Shown: positions 17,374 through 26,520 of the stretch, one piece after another
Layout: every line of letters starts with the position of its first letter
Numbering within the stretch: the stretch's first letter is position 1
NCBI GenBank assembly: GCA_022799175.1
Contig: JAAWNY010000018.1
Span: 1-51,702 of the forward strand
Reading direction: 5' to 3'
DNA length: 51,702 nt
Source: Lachnospiraceae bacterium
GTDB lineage: Bacteria; Bacillota; Clostridia; Lachnospirales; Lachnospiraceae
Notes under the pieces: generated by a model
Database searches by the model: none
What the model saw: only the letters and a program-made list of their open reading frames with translations
Told to the model about the DNA's origin: nothing
Made by a program: the position numbers and the translations under genes

Positions 17374-18375
17374 ATGTTGCAATTGTTAGAAACAGGACAA
17401 GCACTGTATGTGCTAGCAGGCATTTGCCTTCTGGGGATATTTACCCGGGTGATGACCAAAAACCTTTACAAAAGATTGATCAAAGAAAGTGGAAATATGG
17501 CCTCCACAAAGAATAAGAGTCTGAAGGAACTAAAACAAAGAACAGAAAATACATATCGGTTGAATCAGGGGCTGCGAGACAGTGGCGCCTGGTTGGATCA
17601 TCAATTGTGTGAATTGCGTTTTCGGGGAATGACTCTAGCCGGATGGATGAATGTATCCATGCAGCTGACTTGGTTGTGTCTGTTGGCCGGAGGTACGACA
17701 GCATTTTTCTCTTATTGGTATCGCCTGGATACTTTTTATGTCGTAATGTATGGAGGCGGTTCTGTATTGATGGCTATGTTGACAATGCTTTTTGACAATG
17801 GTGCAGCAGGAGGAAGGAGAGAACTGCTGGCAGCATCTCTCCAGGATTATCTGGAGAATGTACTTTGTCCAAGGCTGGAAAGAAGTCTTCCAGAAGATAG
17901 CGGAACAGAATCATCCAGAGCAAAGGTAAGGAGTTTCTCTCGACTGAAGGAGAGAGGAAATCAGCCAGAACGTAAGATGAGTGTGGTAGTTGGCGGACAA
18001 CCGACGTTTTCGGAGAATCCTGGGCAAAATGAAGGAATACCAGTGCAAGAGGAGCAGATGAGACAGGAGGAGCGTATTGGGAAGGCAGAAAGGGACGGGC
18101 AGGAGGAGCAGGGAGAATATCGTGGCGGCAGAGCAGGTATGGGAGGTGCTGGGAGAAGAAATGGTCGGAACGGGCGGAAAGAATCGGCGGCAACTTCTGA
18201 AATGGAAACGGAACAACGAGGTAAGATTCGGGATGTCGATTATCTAAAACGAAGCTTGGAACAGATTGCTGCTAGTCGGGAAAAAGGGAAGGATGGTGAT
18301 GAGAGCTGGCTGAAAGAATTAGGACCGGAGGAGGTACAGTTGATTGGAGATATCTTGAAAGAATATTTGGTTTGA
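17374..18375 (+). CDS. Unknown membrane protein with variable hydrophilic tail
   Basis: 333 residues, not recognised. An N-terminal helix (ALYVLAGICLLGIFTRVM) is followed by a charged segment, then two close hydrophobic segments (WLCLLAGGTTAFFSYWY and FYVVMYGGGSVLMAMLTML, about residues 108-150). The rest, about residues 175-310, is low-complexity Glu/Gly/Arg-rich sequence (REERIGKAERDGQEEQGEYR and similar), probably disordered. The last 40 residues look structured (SWLKELGPEEVQLIGDILKEYL). The chosen ATG has GGGGAG 8 nt upstream. It is alone behind its promoter; partner and function unknown. Confidence 0.65.
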   Translation: MLQLLETGQALYVLAGICLLGIFTRVMTKNLYKRLIKESGNMASTKNKSLKELKQRTENTYRLNQGLRDSGAWLDHQLCELRFRGMTLAGWMNVSMQLTWLCLLAGGTTAFFSYWYRLDTFYVVMYGGGSVLMAMLTMLFDNGAAGGRRELLAASLQDYLENVLCPRLERSLPEDSGTESSRAKVRSFSRLKERGNQPERKMSVVVGGQPTFSENPGQNEGIPVQEEQMRQEERIGKAERDGQEEQGEYRGGRAGMGGAGRRNGRNGRKESAATSEMETEQRGKIRDVDYLKRSLEQIAASREKGKDGDESWLKELGPEEVQLIGDILKEYLV

Positions 18376-18410
18376 TGAAGTCAGAATGAATATAGATAAT
18401 ATAAACAGTG

Positions 18411-18441
18411 GGCAGATATCGCCGGAATGGAGATATCTGCC
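18411..18441 (+). terminator. Hairpin between convergent genes
   Basis: Perfect 10-bp inverted repeat GGCAGATATC/GATATCTGCC with an 11-nt loop between the stops of the two convergent genes. T-runs are short on both sides; probably a bidirectional terminator. Confidence 0.6.
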
Positions 18442-18448
18442 TATTTGT

Positions 18449-18715
18449 CTATTCCTCGATGATCTGAATTTCCAAAAAGTCAAAAGAAATTTGTTCAATA
18501 AAGCTATCTTTGGTAAAACGAGTTTTGGCTATCCGTTGGAATTCGGAAATATTAGCATCCAGCCAGATGGGTTTGCTTAAGTCAAGTTCATAACAGATAT
18601 TATCTAAAGCCTGAAAGACCATAGCAGTACGGGACAAGTTGTAGTCGGTAATGCTGATTACAGTATCCTGAAGCATATGATTGTTTTTCCAGATTTTTCC
18701 CCACATACGAAACAT
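18449..18715 (-). CDS. Conserved small hypothetical protein
   Basis: 88 residues, no known domain seen. Starts MFRMWGKIWKNNHMLQDTVI and contains DYNLSRTAMVFQALDNICYEL and DLSKPIWLDANISEFQR; soluble, mixed alpha/beta character. An excellent AAGGAGGAATCTTT site fixes the start (the frame is open further upstream to 18790). A clear promoter lies 22 nt upstream. A dedicated promoter, strong ribosome site and terminator indicate a real gene; function unknown. Confidence 0.75.
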   Translation of the reverse strand: MFRMWGKIWKNNHMLQDTVISITDYNLSRTAMVFQALDNICYELDLSKPIWLDANISEFQRIAKTRFTKDSFIEQISFDFLEIQIIEE

Positions 18716-18736
18716 AAAGATTCCTCCTTCTAAAAA

Positions 18737-18765
18737 AGTATAAGTGATTTTTGTAATGTTGTAAA
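18737..18765 (-). promoter_or_regulatory. Promoter of the 88-aa hypothetical gene
   Basis: On the minus strand TTTACA, 17 nt, TATACT. Confidence 0.7.
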
Positions 18766-18793
18766 GAGGGAGGGATTCTTTTAACCTCAAGGC

Positions 18794-18822
18794 TTGTCGG
18801 CGATGGTATTCTGTAGTACACT
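18794..18822 (+). promoter_or_regulatory. Promoter of the coiled-coil membrane protein gene
   Basis: TTGTCG, 17 nt, TACACT, 58 nt upstream of the start codon. Confidence 0.55.
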
Positions 18823-18879
18823 TAAGGCAAGAATATTCATAAGAAGATTTTGAGAAGATTGCAAAGGAGGACCGGATAT

Positions 18880-19974
18880 ATGGCGCAGACCATGGAGGAA
18901 TGCCTGGTGTTTCTCAATGAAGCGAGGGATACTTTGGATGAATTGGCACTGCTTGAGGAACAGGAAAAGCAGCTTGGTCAGGAAGAAGCATATCTAGAGG
19001 AAAGCTTAGAAGCAGAAAACAGACTGATGACAGATACCATTCAGAAAACCGTGAAAAAGCGGCGAGAGGAGATCCGATCGACTTATGAGAAAGAAATGGG
19101 AAAAGTTCAGGACCAGCTAAAGAAGGCACGAAGTAAGCGGGAAAAAGCTAAAAATGAAGGGGTGAAGGACCGAATTCGGGATGAAACAGCACCACTTTGG
19201 GAGGAAATCCGGGATTTGAAGGTACAGCTTAAGACATTGATGAGACAGAACCATGTGCCAGGATATTGCCAGAGTGCTTTTTATTATAGTTTGTATTTTC
19301 CACGCCATGTGAAAGAATATTTTCAATTATTTTTATTGGTATTGTTCTTTTTTCTGGCAACGCCATATGGGATATATTTGTTGATACCTGATAGGAAGCC
19401 TTTGTACCTGGTAATGATTTATGTGGTAGATATTTTTTTGATTGGTGGCGGTTATATTGTGTTGGGAAATCGGACAAAGATGCTGTACATGGAGACTTTA
19501 CGGGAAGGAAGGAAATTTCAGGATCAGATTTGGGCGAACCGGAAAAAAATCAAAAAAATCACAGTCAGTATTCGTAAGGATCGGAATGAATCTTTGTATA
19601 ATCTGGAAAAATTTGATGATGAGATTTCCCGATTGCAACAAGAAATGAGCGATGTGGCAATCAAACAGAAAGATGCATTAAATGCTTTTGAAACAGTGAC
19701 AAAAAATATTCTTACCGATGAAATAGAGCACAATTATAAAACAAAGCTGGAACAGATACAAGAGAAGCATCGACAGATATCAGAAGAACTGCGGCAGGTT
19801 ATACAGAGGGTAAAAGAGAAACGGCTGTATGCAACAGATCATTATGGTACGTATCTGGGAAAAGAATTTATGGATTCACAAAAAATTGTAGAATTGTGTA
19901 ATATTGTCCGGGAAGGAAAGGCAACTAATGTAAGTGAGGCAATTGCAATATATCGGGAACGGATAACAAGCTAA
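18880..19974 (+). CDS. Coiled-coil protein with two central membrane helices, unknown
   Basis: 364 residues, not recognised. Residues 10-125 are strongly charged and heptad-like (LEEQEKQLGQEEAYLEESLE, EKEMGKVQDQLKKARSKR). Two membrane helices follow at about 147-169 and 174-196. Residues 200-345 are again coiled coil (FDDEISRLQQEMSDVAIKQK, QEKHRQISEELRQVIQRVKE). Both coils would face the same side if the helices form a hairpin. The chosen ATG follows AAAGGAGG by 9 nt; the frame opens at 18850 without a site. Topology suggests a membrane scaffold; no function is claimed. Confidence 0.7.
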   Translation: MAQTMEECLVFLNEARDTLDELALLEEQEKQLGQEEAYLEESLEAENRLMTDTIQKTVKKRREEIRSTYEKEMGKVQDQLKKARSKREKAKNEGVKDRIRDETAPLWEEIRDLKVQLKTLMRQNHVPGYCQSAFYYSLYFPRHVKEYFQLFLLVLFFFLATPYGIYLLIPDRKPLYLVMIYVVDIFLIGGGYIVLGNRTKMLYMETLREGRKFQDQIWANRKKIKKITVSIRKDRNESLYNLEKFDDEISRLQQEMSDVAIKQKDALNAFETVTKNILTDEIEHNYKTKLEQIQEKHRQISEELRQVIQRVKEKRLYATDHYGTYLGKEFMDSQKIVELCNIVREGKATNVSEAIAIYRERITS

Positions 19975-19994
19975 AACTCTGCTCAACTTGCAAC

Positions 19995-20023
19995 GTATAA
20001 AACTCATGCGAGGTGCTTATAAT
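19995..20023 (+). promoter_or_regulatory. Candidate promoter of yyaC
   Basis: GTATA at 19995-19999 and TATAAT at 20018-20023. The GTATA-like -35 recalls forespore promoters, but the -10 fits sigma-A better; the sigma factor is undecided. Confidence 0.35.
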
Positions 20024-20055
20024 AGAAATAACAAAAAGAGTACAGGCAGGAAAGC

Positions 20056-20655
20056 ATGAAAACAGGTTGGTGTAAAAAATGGAAGACAGGCAGAAAAATC
20101 TATTATTTTGATTCTGAAAATGGTTTTGAGACGGAGGAATTTGCCTGGACACTTCATGAATTAATTGGCGAGGTTATGGCAGAAGATGGAAAGGAGGGAG
20201 TGCTGGTACTATGTATCGGTACAGATCGTTCTACGGGAGACAGCCTGGGGCCACTGATTGGATATAAGCTGAAGGGGCAGCAGGTGCGGCGGATTCAGAT
20301 CATGGGAACATTGGAACGTCCGGTTCATGCCATGAATTTGGAACAGTCCATGGCCCGGATTCGTGTTCGATATCCAAACCATGTGATCGTAGCAGTGGAC
20401 GCCTCGGTAGGAAGTCAGGATCACGTGGGATGTATTACTCTGGGAAAAGGCGCCTTACGACCAGGATTGGGAGTATGCAAAGATCTTCAGGCGGTAGGTG
20501 ATATCTTTATCACGGGAATTGTCGGTGGTTATGGGAATTACGATCCTTTGATGTTGCAGAGCGTGAGATTGTCTACGGTAATGAAAATGGCGGATTATAT
20601 CTGTGAAAGCGTGTTTCTTGTCGAACAATTTTTAGAAAAAGCAGCCCTGATTTGA
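20056..20655 (+). CDS. yyaC: Spore protease-like protein YyaC (DUF1256)
   Basis: 199 residues of the YyaC family, found in endospore formers and structurally related to the germination protease GPR. Seen: VLVLCIGTDRSTGDSLGPLIG, a typical Asp/Gly-rich core motif, then GTLERPVHAMN, VIVAVDASVG and ITGIVGGYGN. Length fits. The ribosome site is modest (AGGAAAGC). It confirms that the organism belongs to a sporulating lineage. Catalytic activity of YyaC proteins is not well established. The gene stands between two unknown membrane genes. Confidence 0.9.
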   Translation: MKTGWCKKWKTGRKIYYFDSENGFETEEFAWTLHELIGEVMAEDGKEGVLVLCIGTDRSTGDSLGPLIGYKLKGQQVRRIQIMGTLERPVHAMNLEQSMARIRVRYPNHVIVAVDASVGSQDHVGCITLGKGALRPGLGVCKDLQAVGDIFITGIVGGYGNYDPLMLQSVRLSTVMKMADYICESVFLVEQFLEKAALI

Positions 20656-20739
20656 CAAAATCAGCATCCCGAACCTGTTATGATTCATCTGTGTATAATA
20701 ATGAGCAATGGCAAAGAATGATAACAGCGGGGTGAAAAT

Positions 20740-21990
20740 ATGGGAGAATTTTATAATCCGTACCCAAAGTTGCCGAAAAATATCCGGCAAATGGGAGAAC
20801 GGGATTTGAACGTAAAATTATATGTGGAGGATTATGTCAATACATATCTGAAACGATTATATCCGGCCGGCGGACAAGAACTGCGGGTCGGCCTTTTGAT
20901 GGGAGAGATTCGGACACAAGAGGGAACGCCATATCTGTTTGCGGATGGTGCGCTGGAGATGGAAGATGTGGTTCGGGATGGAGGAAAAGTGGATTTCACG
21001 GAGGAGGCATGGGATAGAGCCTATCGGGTTATTGACCAGATGTTTCCCAAAAGAACCGTATTGGGGTGGTTTCTATGCAGCGCCCCGGATCGAACGCTAA
21101 GTCCTTTAAATTATTGGAAACAGCACAGTCGTTATTTTCCGGAAAAAAATCAGCTGATGTATTTAAGCTGTGGTCTGGAGGGAGAAGAGTCGGTATATGT
21201 GGCATCGGAAGACGGTTTTTATAAGCTGCGAGGATATTGCATTTATTATGAAAGAAATCAAATGATGCAGGATTATATGGTATCTAGGAAGGATGTCTGC
21301 AGAGTAGAAGTTGGCGCAAAGGATGCTGTGATTCGTGATTTTCGTCAAAAGATGGAGGATAATCGAGAAGAAGCCCGTCGTCGCCAGTCAACTTTAGGAG
21401 GCTTGCAGGCAGCTTGTGGGGTACTGAGTGTGATGGTTTTAGCTTGTGGAGTAGCAATGTTTAATAATTATCAGAGGATGAGAGAGATGGAAGCAGTACT
21501 TACATCGGCAATGCCAGAGGCAATGGAGCAGAAATGGTCTGATTTTTTGGGAAAGGCAGAAGCAAGCGAATCGAATCCGGCTCCAGTGTTTGAAGAGATT
21601 CCGGGAGAAGTCTATCCGACCAGTGCAGACATTCTTATTGAGCCAGAAACGATGCCATCCAATAATACAATATCGGAACAGCCATCTACAGAATTTACCG
21701 GACAAACCGAAACACTAGTGGAAGAAGATGGCAGCCAGGAGCAAATATCAAAGCAGCCAGAAACCGTCTTTGAGCAGCCAGAAACCGAAATAGAATCTTC
21801 GGCGGCAGAACCGGTGCAAGTGCCTGCAGATGCGATTCTTCATATTGTGGAAGATGGAGAGACGCTTTATGGTATTTGTCTGAAATACTATCACAATGTT
21901 AATAACCTGTCTCAGATTCTTGAGTGGAACAAACTATCCGACGAAAATCACTTGTCTGTTGGACAAGAATTATTCCTGCCACCAACCTGA
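20740..21990 (+). CDS. Membrane protein with MPN/JAB-like N-domain and C-terminal LysM
   Basis: 416 residues. Residues 48-145 look like a JAB/MPN fold (LRVGLLMGEIRTQEG, then RTVLGWFLCSAPDRTL-SPLNYWKQHSRYF), but the metalloprotease signature HxHPx7SxxD is absent: LCSAP stands where HSHP is expected. A membrane helix is at about 220-242. Residues 260-360 are a Glu/Pro/Ser/Thr-rich linker. A LysM domain closes the protein (366-415; HIVEDGETLYGICLKYY, LSVGQELFLPP). Predicted layout: N-domain in the cytoplasm, LysM binding peptidoglycan outside. GGGGTGA precedes the ATG. The MPN assignment is by eye and moderate; LysM is clear. Confidence 0.75.
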   Translation: MGEFYNPYPKLPKNIRQMGERDLNVKLYVEDYVNTYLKRLYPAGGQELRVGLLMGEIRTQEGTPYLFADGALEMEDVVRDGGKVDFTEEAWDRAYRVIDQMFPKRTVLGWFLCSAPDRTLSPLNYWKQHSRYFPEKNQLMYLSCGLEGEESVYVASEDGFYKLRGYCIYYERNQMMQDYMVSRKDVCRVEVGAKDAVIRDFRQKMEDNREEARRRQSTLGGLQAACGVLSVMVLACGVAMFNNYQRMREMEAVLTSAMPEAMEQKWSDFLGKAEASESNPAPVFEEIPGEVYPTSADILIEPETMPSNNTISEQPSTEFTGQTETLVEEDGSQEQISKQPETVFEQPETEIESSAAEPVQVPADAILHIVEDGETLYGICLKYYHNVNNLSQILEWNKLSDENHLSVGQELFLPPT

Positions 21991-22004
21991 AATCCTAAAA
22001 TGTT

Positions 22005-22033
22005 TTGACCCTATGGAGAAAATGATGTATACT
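22005..22033 (+). promoter_or_regulatory. Promoter of the DUF5711 gene
   Basis: TTGACC, 17 nt, TATACT. Confidence 0.75.
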
Positions 22034-22066
22034 AAGACTCAAGATTTACAAGCAGGAGATAAAATC

Positions 22067-23335
22067 ATGAGTGATATGAGCTCCATGAATAGGGAAAGCA
22101 AGAAACAACAGCTTCGCAGCCAGATGATCACTTCGGGACAGGAATATCCTCCTTCTAGAAGACGCATGGAAGAAGAGGAGATGCATGTAGGCCATCAAAA
22201 GAAGCGTCGCCGATATCTGGGGTTAGGGACGGCGATACTGTTATTAATTTTAATTGGCGCGGGGGGATGGTTTTACTATCAGCAGATCCATCGTTATACT
22301 GGTTATGAAACTTTGCGTGTGATTCCCCTCAATGAGGGAAGTCTCATGGGTTACAAAAGTTTTGGAAATAATGTGTTAAAATATACTAGAGATGGAGCCT
22401 CCTATATTGATAACCGTGGCGAGAATGTCTGGACGGAAAGTTATGAGATGAAAACGCCAGTGGTGGCTGTCAATGGCGATTATGCAGCGATTGCGGATCG
22501 ACAAGGTAATAATATTATTATCTGTAGTACGAATGGCAAGGTAGGACAAGCAACTACGATTCTTCCTATCACTAGGATAACAGTATCGAACCTGGGACTG
22601 GTGGCGGCGGTGGTGGAGGATTCCACATCCAGTTATATCTATTTTTTTCGTAGGGACGGCAGTGAACTGAAGATAAATGTCAGAACGAATATGTCCGGAG
22701 ACGGATATCCATTGGATATTTGCCTTTCCCGAGATGGAACTCAGTTAATGTGTTCTTATGTTTATCTGGAGGCCGGAGAAGTAAAGAATCGTGTAGTGTT
22801 TTATGACTTTTCGGAAATAGGTAAGAATGTACCGACTCGTCTAGTAGGCGGATTTGATGAGCCTTTTGAAGATACGGTAGTACCAAGGGTGGCATATTTA
22901 AAGGAACCTTTTTCCTGCGCGTTTAGCAGTAGTGGACCAGTGTTTTTTTCCTCCAGAAATCTTGCGAATCCGGAGCTTTTGTCCCAAGCAGTCATAGAGG
23001 AGGAGAACATATCCGGAATATTTTATTCTGAAGAATATGTGGGAGTAATTGTATGGAACAATGGCGGGGAAAATGAGAAGCGGATGGAGGTGTTCCGTGC
23101 AGATGGAAGCCATATATTGAGCAAAGAATTTACTTATGATTATACAGGCGTGGATATTGACGGAGAACTAATATTTTTGTATAATGATAATTCATGTAAG
23201 ATATTTAATATGGCAGGAGTGGAGAAATTGAATGCCACTTTTGATTTTACTGTCACCAAGATTCGCAAAGGGCGTATGCCTAACACTCTTTTAGTTATGG
23301 GACCGCGGGAGATGCGGGAGATTAAATTAAAATGA
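22067..23335 (+). CDS. DUF5711-type membrane protein, extracytoplasmic beta-propeller-like
   Basis: 422 residues. A basic cytoplasmic N-terminus (about 50 residues, ending HQKKRRRY) precedes one membrane helix (LGLGTAILLLILIGAGGWFYY). The outer part is made of repeated beta-strand units with Asp-Gly turns (YTRDGASYIDNRGENVW, FFRRDGSELK, LSRDGTQLMCSYVY, VFRADGSHI), propeller-like. It fits the DUF5711 family; function unknown. The frame starts at 21896 inside the LysM gene, but the ATG used here has AGGAG 8 nt upstream and a strong promoter in front. Confidence 0.75.
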   Translation: MSDMSSMNRESKKQQLRSQMITSGQEYPPSRRRMEEEEMHVGHQKKRRRYLGLGTAILLLILIGAGGWFYYQQIHRYTGYETLRVIPLNEGSLMGYKSFGNNVLKYTRDGASYIDNRGENVWTESYEMKTPVVAVNGDYAAIADRQGNNIIICSTNGKVGQATTILPITRITVSNLGLVAAVVEDSTSSYIYFFRRDGSELKINVRTNMSGDGYPLDICLSRDGTQLMCSYVYLEAGEVKNRVVFYDFSEIGKNVPTRLVGGFDEPFEDTVVPRVAYLKEPFSCAFSSSGPVFFSSRNLANPELLSQAVIEEENISGIFYSEEYVGVIVWNNGGENEKRMEVFRADGSHILSKEFTYDYTGVDIDGELIFLYNDNSCKIFNMAGVEKLNATFDFTVTKIRKGRMPNTLLVMGPREMREIKLK

Positions 23336-23369
23336 CCAATTTACAGGAAAGAATATGAGGAGGATACCA

Positions 23370-25361
23370 ATGAGCCAGTTAGATATGTTGTCAGTTAACT
23401 CTATTCGCATTTTATCTGCAGATGCCATTCAAAAAGCCAATTCCGGACATCCGGGTCTGCCTTTGGGGTGTGCCTCGATCGCTTATGAACTTTGGATGAA
23501 TCATCTGAACCATAATCCGGCAGATCCATACTGGCCGAACCGAGATCGTTTTATTTTGTCTGGTGGTCATGGTTCGATGCTATTGTATTCGCTTCTTCAT
23601 TTATTTGGCTATGGTAATCTTTCGAAAGAAGACCTTATGCAGTTCCGTCAGATGGATTCCTTGACACCGGGACATCCAGAGTATGGTCACACGATAGGGG
23701 TGGAAGCCACTACTGGACCGTTGGGCGCCGGAATGGGTATGGCTGTAGGTATGGCGCTTGCAGAGACGCATCTGGCCGCTGTGTTTAACCGGGAAGATTA
23801 TCCAGTAATCGATCACTACACCTATGTGCTGGGAGGAGATGGCTGCATGATGGAGGGGATTTCCTCGGAAGCTTTTTCTCTGGCAGGTACTTTGGGATTA
23901 GGGAAGTTGATTGTCTTATATGATTCGAATAAGATTTCAATTGAGGGGAGTACGGATATTGCTTTCCGAGAAGACGTGGCAAAAAGAATGGAAGCCTTTG
24001 GATTCCAAACGCTTCTGGTGGAGGATGGCAATGATTTGGCAGCCATTGGCCAGGCCATTGAGACGGCGAAGGCGGATACCGAACATCCTTCATTTATTAC
24101 AATTCGTACACAGATTGGTTATGGATGTCCGGCAAAACAAGGCAAAGCCAGTGCCCATGGAGAGCCTCTAGGGACGGACAATATAGCAGCATTACGTGAG
24201 AATCTGGGGTGGGAGAGTGAGGAACCGTTCTATGTACCGGAAGAAGTGTATGAACATTTTCGGAAGGCAGCAGAAGAAAAGGCAGAGACAGAAGCCGCTT
24301 GGAAAGTGATGTTTGCTGCTTATTGTGAGGAGTATCCGGAGCTTGAGACCTTGTGGAAGCAATATTATGAGGATGGAGCTAAAAAGGCGGCAGCAAAAAT
24401 GCTGGAAGAGGATGCGTTCTGGAAAAAAGGGGAGAAAGCAGATTCCACCAGAAATATCTCTGGCAAAATTCTCAATCAGATAAAAGATATACTTCCGAAT
24501 CTGATAGGTGGTTCTGCAGATTTGGCGCCTTCCAATAAAACAAATATGAAAGATGCGGGGGATTATTCTTCGGAAAATCGTCAGGGGAGGAACTTGCATT
24601 TCGGGGTTAGAGAACTGGCGATGACGGCAATTGGCAATGGGTTGGCATTACACGGAGGCATAAGAGCTTTTGTGGCAACTTTCTTCGTCTTTAGTGATTA
24701 CACAAAACCGATGGCGCGTTTGTCAGCATTGATGAAGCTGCCTCTTACGTTTGTGTTTACCCATGACAGTATCGGTGTAGGAGAAGATGGTCCCACACAT
24801 GAACCGGTTGAGCAGCTGGCGATGATGCGTGCGCTCCCGAATTTTCATGTGTTCCGTCCTTGTGATGCAGCAGAGACAGCAGCAGCCTGGTACTATGCTG
24901 TGGCTTCGGAGAAGACACCGACAGCTCTAGTCCTGAGCCGTCAGAACCTTCCTCCTATGGCTGGTTCTGGCAAGGGTGCTTTGCAGGGTGCTTATGTATT
25001 GGACGATTGTGAGGGGACTCCGGATTTGATTTTGATTGCATCGGGTTCAGAAGTGAGCTTGGCAGTGCAGGCGAAAGCAGCGTTGGTGAAGGACGGACAA
25101 AAAGTTCGTGTGGTTTCGATGCCATCTATGGAAGTGTTTGAAGAACAGAGCGAGGAATATAAAGAATCGGTACTGCCAAAGGCTGTGCGCCGGCGTGTGG
25201 CGGTAGAAGCTCTGAGTGGTTTCGGTTGGGACCGATATACAGGATTGGATGGCGCTTTGGTAACGATGGATGGATTTGGAGCTAGCGGTCCAGCAGAAAA
25301 GTTGTTGGAACATTTTGGCTTTACTGTAGAACATGTAGTGGAAGTAGCGAGATCTCTGTAA
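23370..25361 (+). CDS. tkt: Transketolase
   Basis: 663 residues, full length. Thiamine-diphosphate enzyme of the pentose phosphate pathway, moving two-carbon units between sugar phosphates. Seen: N-terminal signature AIQKANSGHPGLPLGCASIA, the ThDP motif from GGDGCMMEGISSEAFSLAG to LYDSNKISIEG, HFGVRELAM, and THDSIGVGEDGPTHEPVEQL in the middle domain; C-terminal domain to VEHVVEVARSL. GAGGAGGATACCA precedes the second in-frame ATG, chosen as start. It lies 34 nt after the DUF5711 gene and ends at a strong terminator. Confidence 0.97.
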   Translation: MSQLDMLSVNSIRILSADAIQKANSGHPGLPLGCASIAYELWMNHLNHNPADPYWPNRDRFILSGGHGSMLLYSLLHLFGYGNLSKEDLMQFRQMDSLTPGHPEYGHTIGVEATTGPLGAGMGMAVGMALAETHLAAVFNREDYPVIDHYTYVLGGDGCMMEGISSEAFSLAGTLGLGKLIVLYDSNKISIEGSTDIAFREDVAKRMEAFGFQTLLVEDGNDLAAIGQAIETAKADTEHPSFITIRTQIGYGCPAKQGKASAHGEPLGTDNIAALRENLGWESEEPFYVPEEVYEHFRKAAEEKAETEAAWKVMFAAYCEEYPELETLWKQYYEDGAKKAAAKMLEEDAFWKKGEKADSTRNISGKILNQIKDILPNLIGGSADLAPSNKTNMKDAGDYSSENRQGRNLHFGVRELAMTAIGNGLALHGGIRAFVATFFVFSDYTKPMARLSALMKLPLTFVFTHDSIGVGEDGPTHEPVEQLAMMRALPNFHVFRPCDAAETAAAWYYAVASEKTPTALVLSRQNLPPMAGSGKGALQGAYVLDDCEGTPDLILIASGSEVSLAVQAKAALVKDGQKVRVVSMPSMEVFEEQSEEYKESVLPKAVRRRVAVEALSGFGWDRYTGLDGALVTMDGFGASGPAEKLLEHFGFTVEHVVEVARSL

Positions 25362-25374
25362 AAGGAGAAGAAAG

Positions 25375-25421
25375 AGACTTGAGTTTCTGCAACCGTTTGC
25401 GGAAATTTGAGTCTTTTTTTA
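25375..25421 (+). terminator. Terminator of tkt
   Basis: 18-bp stem with several G-U pairs (outer AGACT/AGTCT, inner GCAA/TTGC) followed by seven T residues. Confidence 0.9.
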
Positions 25422-25429
25422 TGATCTGC

Positions 25430-25458
25430 TTGCAATCAAATATAGTTTCTTTTATACT
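25430..25458 (+). promoter_or_regulatory. Promoter of glcK
   Basis: TTGCAA, 17 nt, TATACT, about 80 nt upstream of the GTG start. Confidence 0.7.
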
Positions 25459-25538
25459 ACTGACAAAGGATTGTCAAAGAACAAGCCCAATATGTTCAGA
25501 AATCATGGAGCATAGATAAAAGCGAGGAGGAAAAGAAA

Positions 25539-26483
25539 GTGGGAAAGAAATGTATTGGCATCGACATTGGGGGAACAACAGTGAAATTGGGACTGTTTAC
25601 CGTGGATGGTGAGCTGTTGGATAAGTGGGAGGTAGTGACGAGGAAGGAAGAAGACGGCAAGTATATTTTGGAGGATGTAGCCGCTTCGATTAAAGCTGTA
25701 TTAGGAGAAAAGGAAATTGAAATTCAGGATGTGGTAGGTGTCGGTATGGGAGTGCCAGGACCGGTATTGCCGAATGGTTATGTAGAGGTTTGTGTAAATT
25801 TGGGCTGGAGGAATAAAAACCCACAAACGGAGTTGAGCAATTTACTGAATGGAATCCTGGTGAAAAGTGGCAATGATGCCAATGTAGCGGCATTAGGTGA
25901 AATGTGGCAGGGCGGTGGTAAAGGATATACAGATATTGTAATGGTAACATTAGGAACGGGTGTAGGCGGCGGTGTGATTATCGACGAGAAGATCATTGCT
26001 GGGAAGCATGGACTGGGTGGAGAGATTGGCCATATCCATGTTCGAGATGAGGAATGGGAGCATTGTAATTGTGGCGGTGTGGGTTGTTTGGAGCAAATTG
26101 CAAGTGCTACCGGAATTGCCCGTGAAGCAAGGAGAAAAATGGAGACATCTGACGCACCGTCTTCTATGAGAAAATATGGAGAAGCGATTACCGCTAAAAA
26201 TGTGCTAGATGAGGCGAAAGATGGTGATGCCATGGCACTGGAGGTAGTGGAGATTGTAAGTCGTTATTTGGGATTGATGCTAGCACAAGTGGCGATGACA
26301 GTGGATCCGGAGATGTTTGTCATTGGAGGAGGCGTGTCCCGAGCAGGTCAGTTTTTGATCGAGAAAATTGAAAAATATTATGACTACTATTCTCCAATCT
26401 CTCAGAATAAGGGAAAAATAGGTTTGGCATTACTGGGTAATGACGCAGGAATATATGGAGCAGCAAGATTGGTGCTGGGGTAA
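25539..26483 (+). CDS. glcK: ROK-family glucokinase
   Basis: 314 residues. Phosphorylates glucose with ATP. ATP-binding IGIDIGGTTVKLGLF at the N-terminus, sugar-site NDANVAALGE, GTGVGGGVI, GLGGEIGHIHV, and the zinc motif HCNCGGVGCLEQ (CxCGxxGCxE) of ROK kinases are all intact. Start is GTG, with GAGGAGG about 9 nt upstream. Own promoter; a GC-rich hairpin follows the stop. Sugar preference (glucose versus mannose or N-acetyl sugars) cannot be settled by eye, but the length and motifs are those of Firmicutes glucokinase. Confidence 0.93.
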   Translation: MGKKCIGIDIGGTTVKLGLFTVDGELLDKWEVVTRKEEDGKYILEDVAASIKAVLGEKEIEIQDVVGVGMGVPGPVLPNGYVEVCVNLGWRNKNPQTELSNLLNGILVKSGNDANVAALGEMWQGGGKGYTDIVMVTLGTGVGGGVIIDEKIIAGKHGLGGEIGHIHVRDEEWEHCNCGGVGCLEQIASATGIAREARRKMETSDAPSSMRKYGEAITAKNVLDEAKDGDAMALEVVEIVSRYLGLMLAQVAMTVDPEMFVIGGGVSRAGQFLIEKIEKYYDYYSPISQNKGKIGLALLGNDAGIYGAARLVLG

Positions 26484-26520
26484 AAAGATATTTACAACAA
26501 ATAAAAATGAAATGAGGAGA

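Noticed and set aside
18386-18580. Plus-strand frame overlapping the 88-aa gene
   Set aside because: The minus-strand gene has a clear promoter and AGGAGG site; the plus frame has neither and begins inside the intergenic hairpin region.
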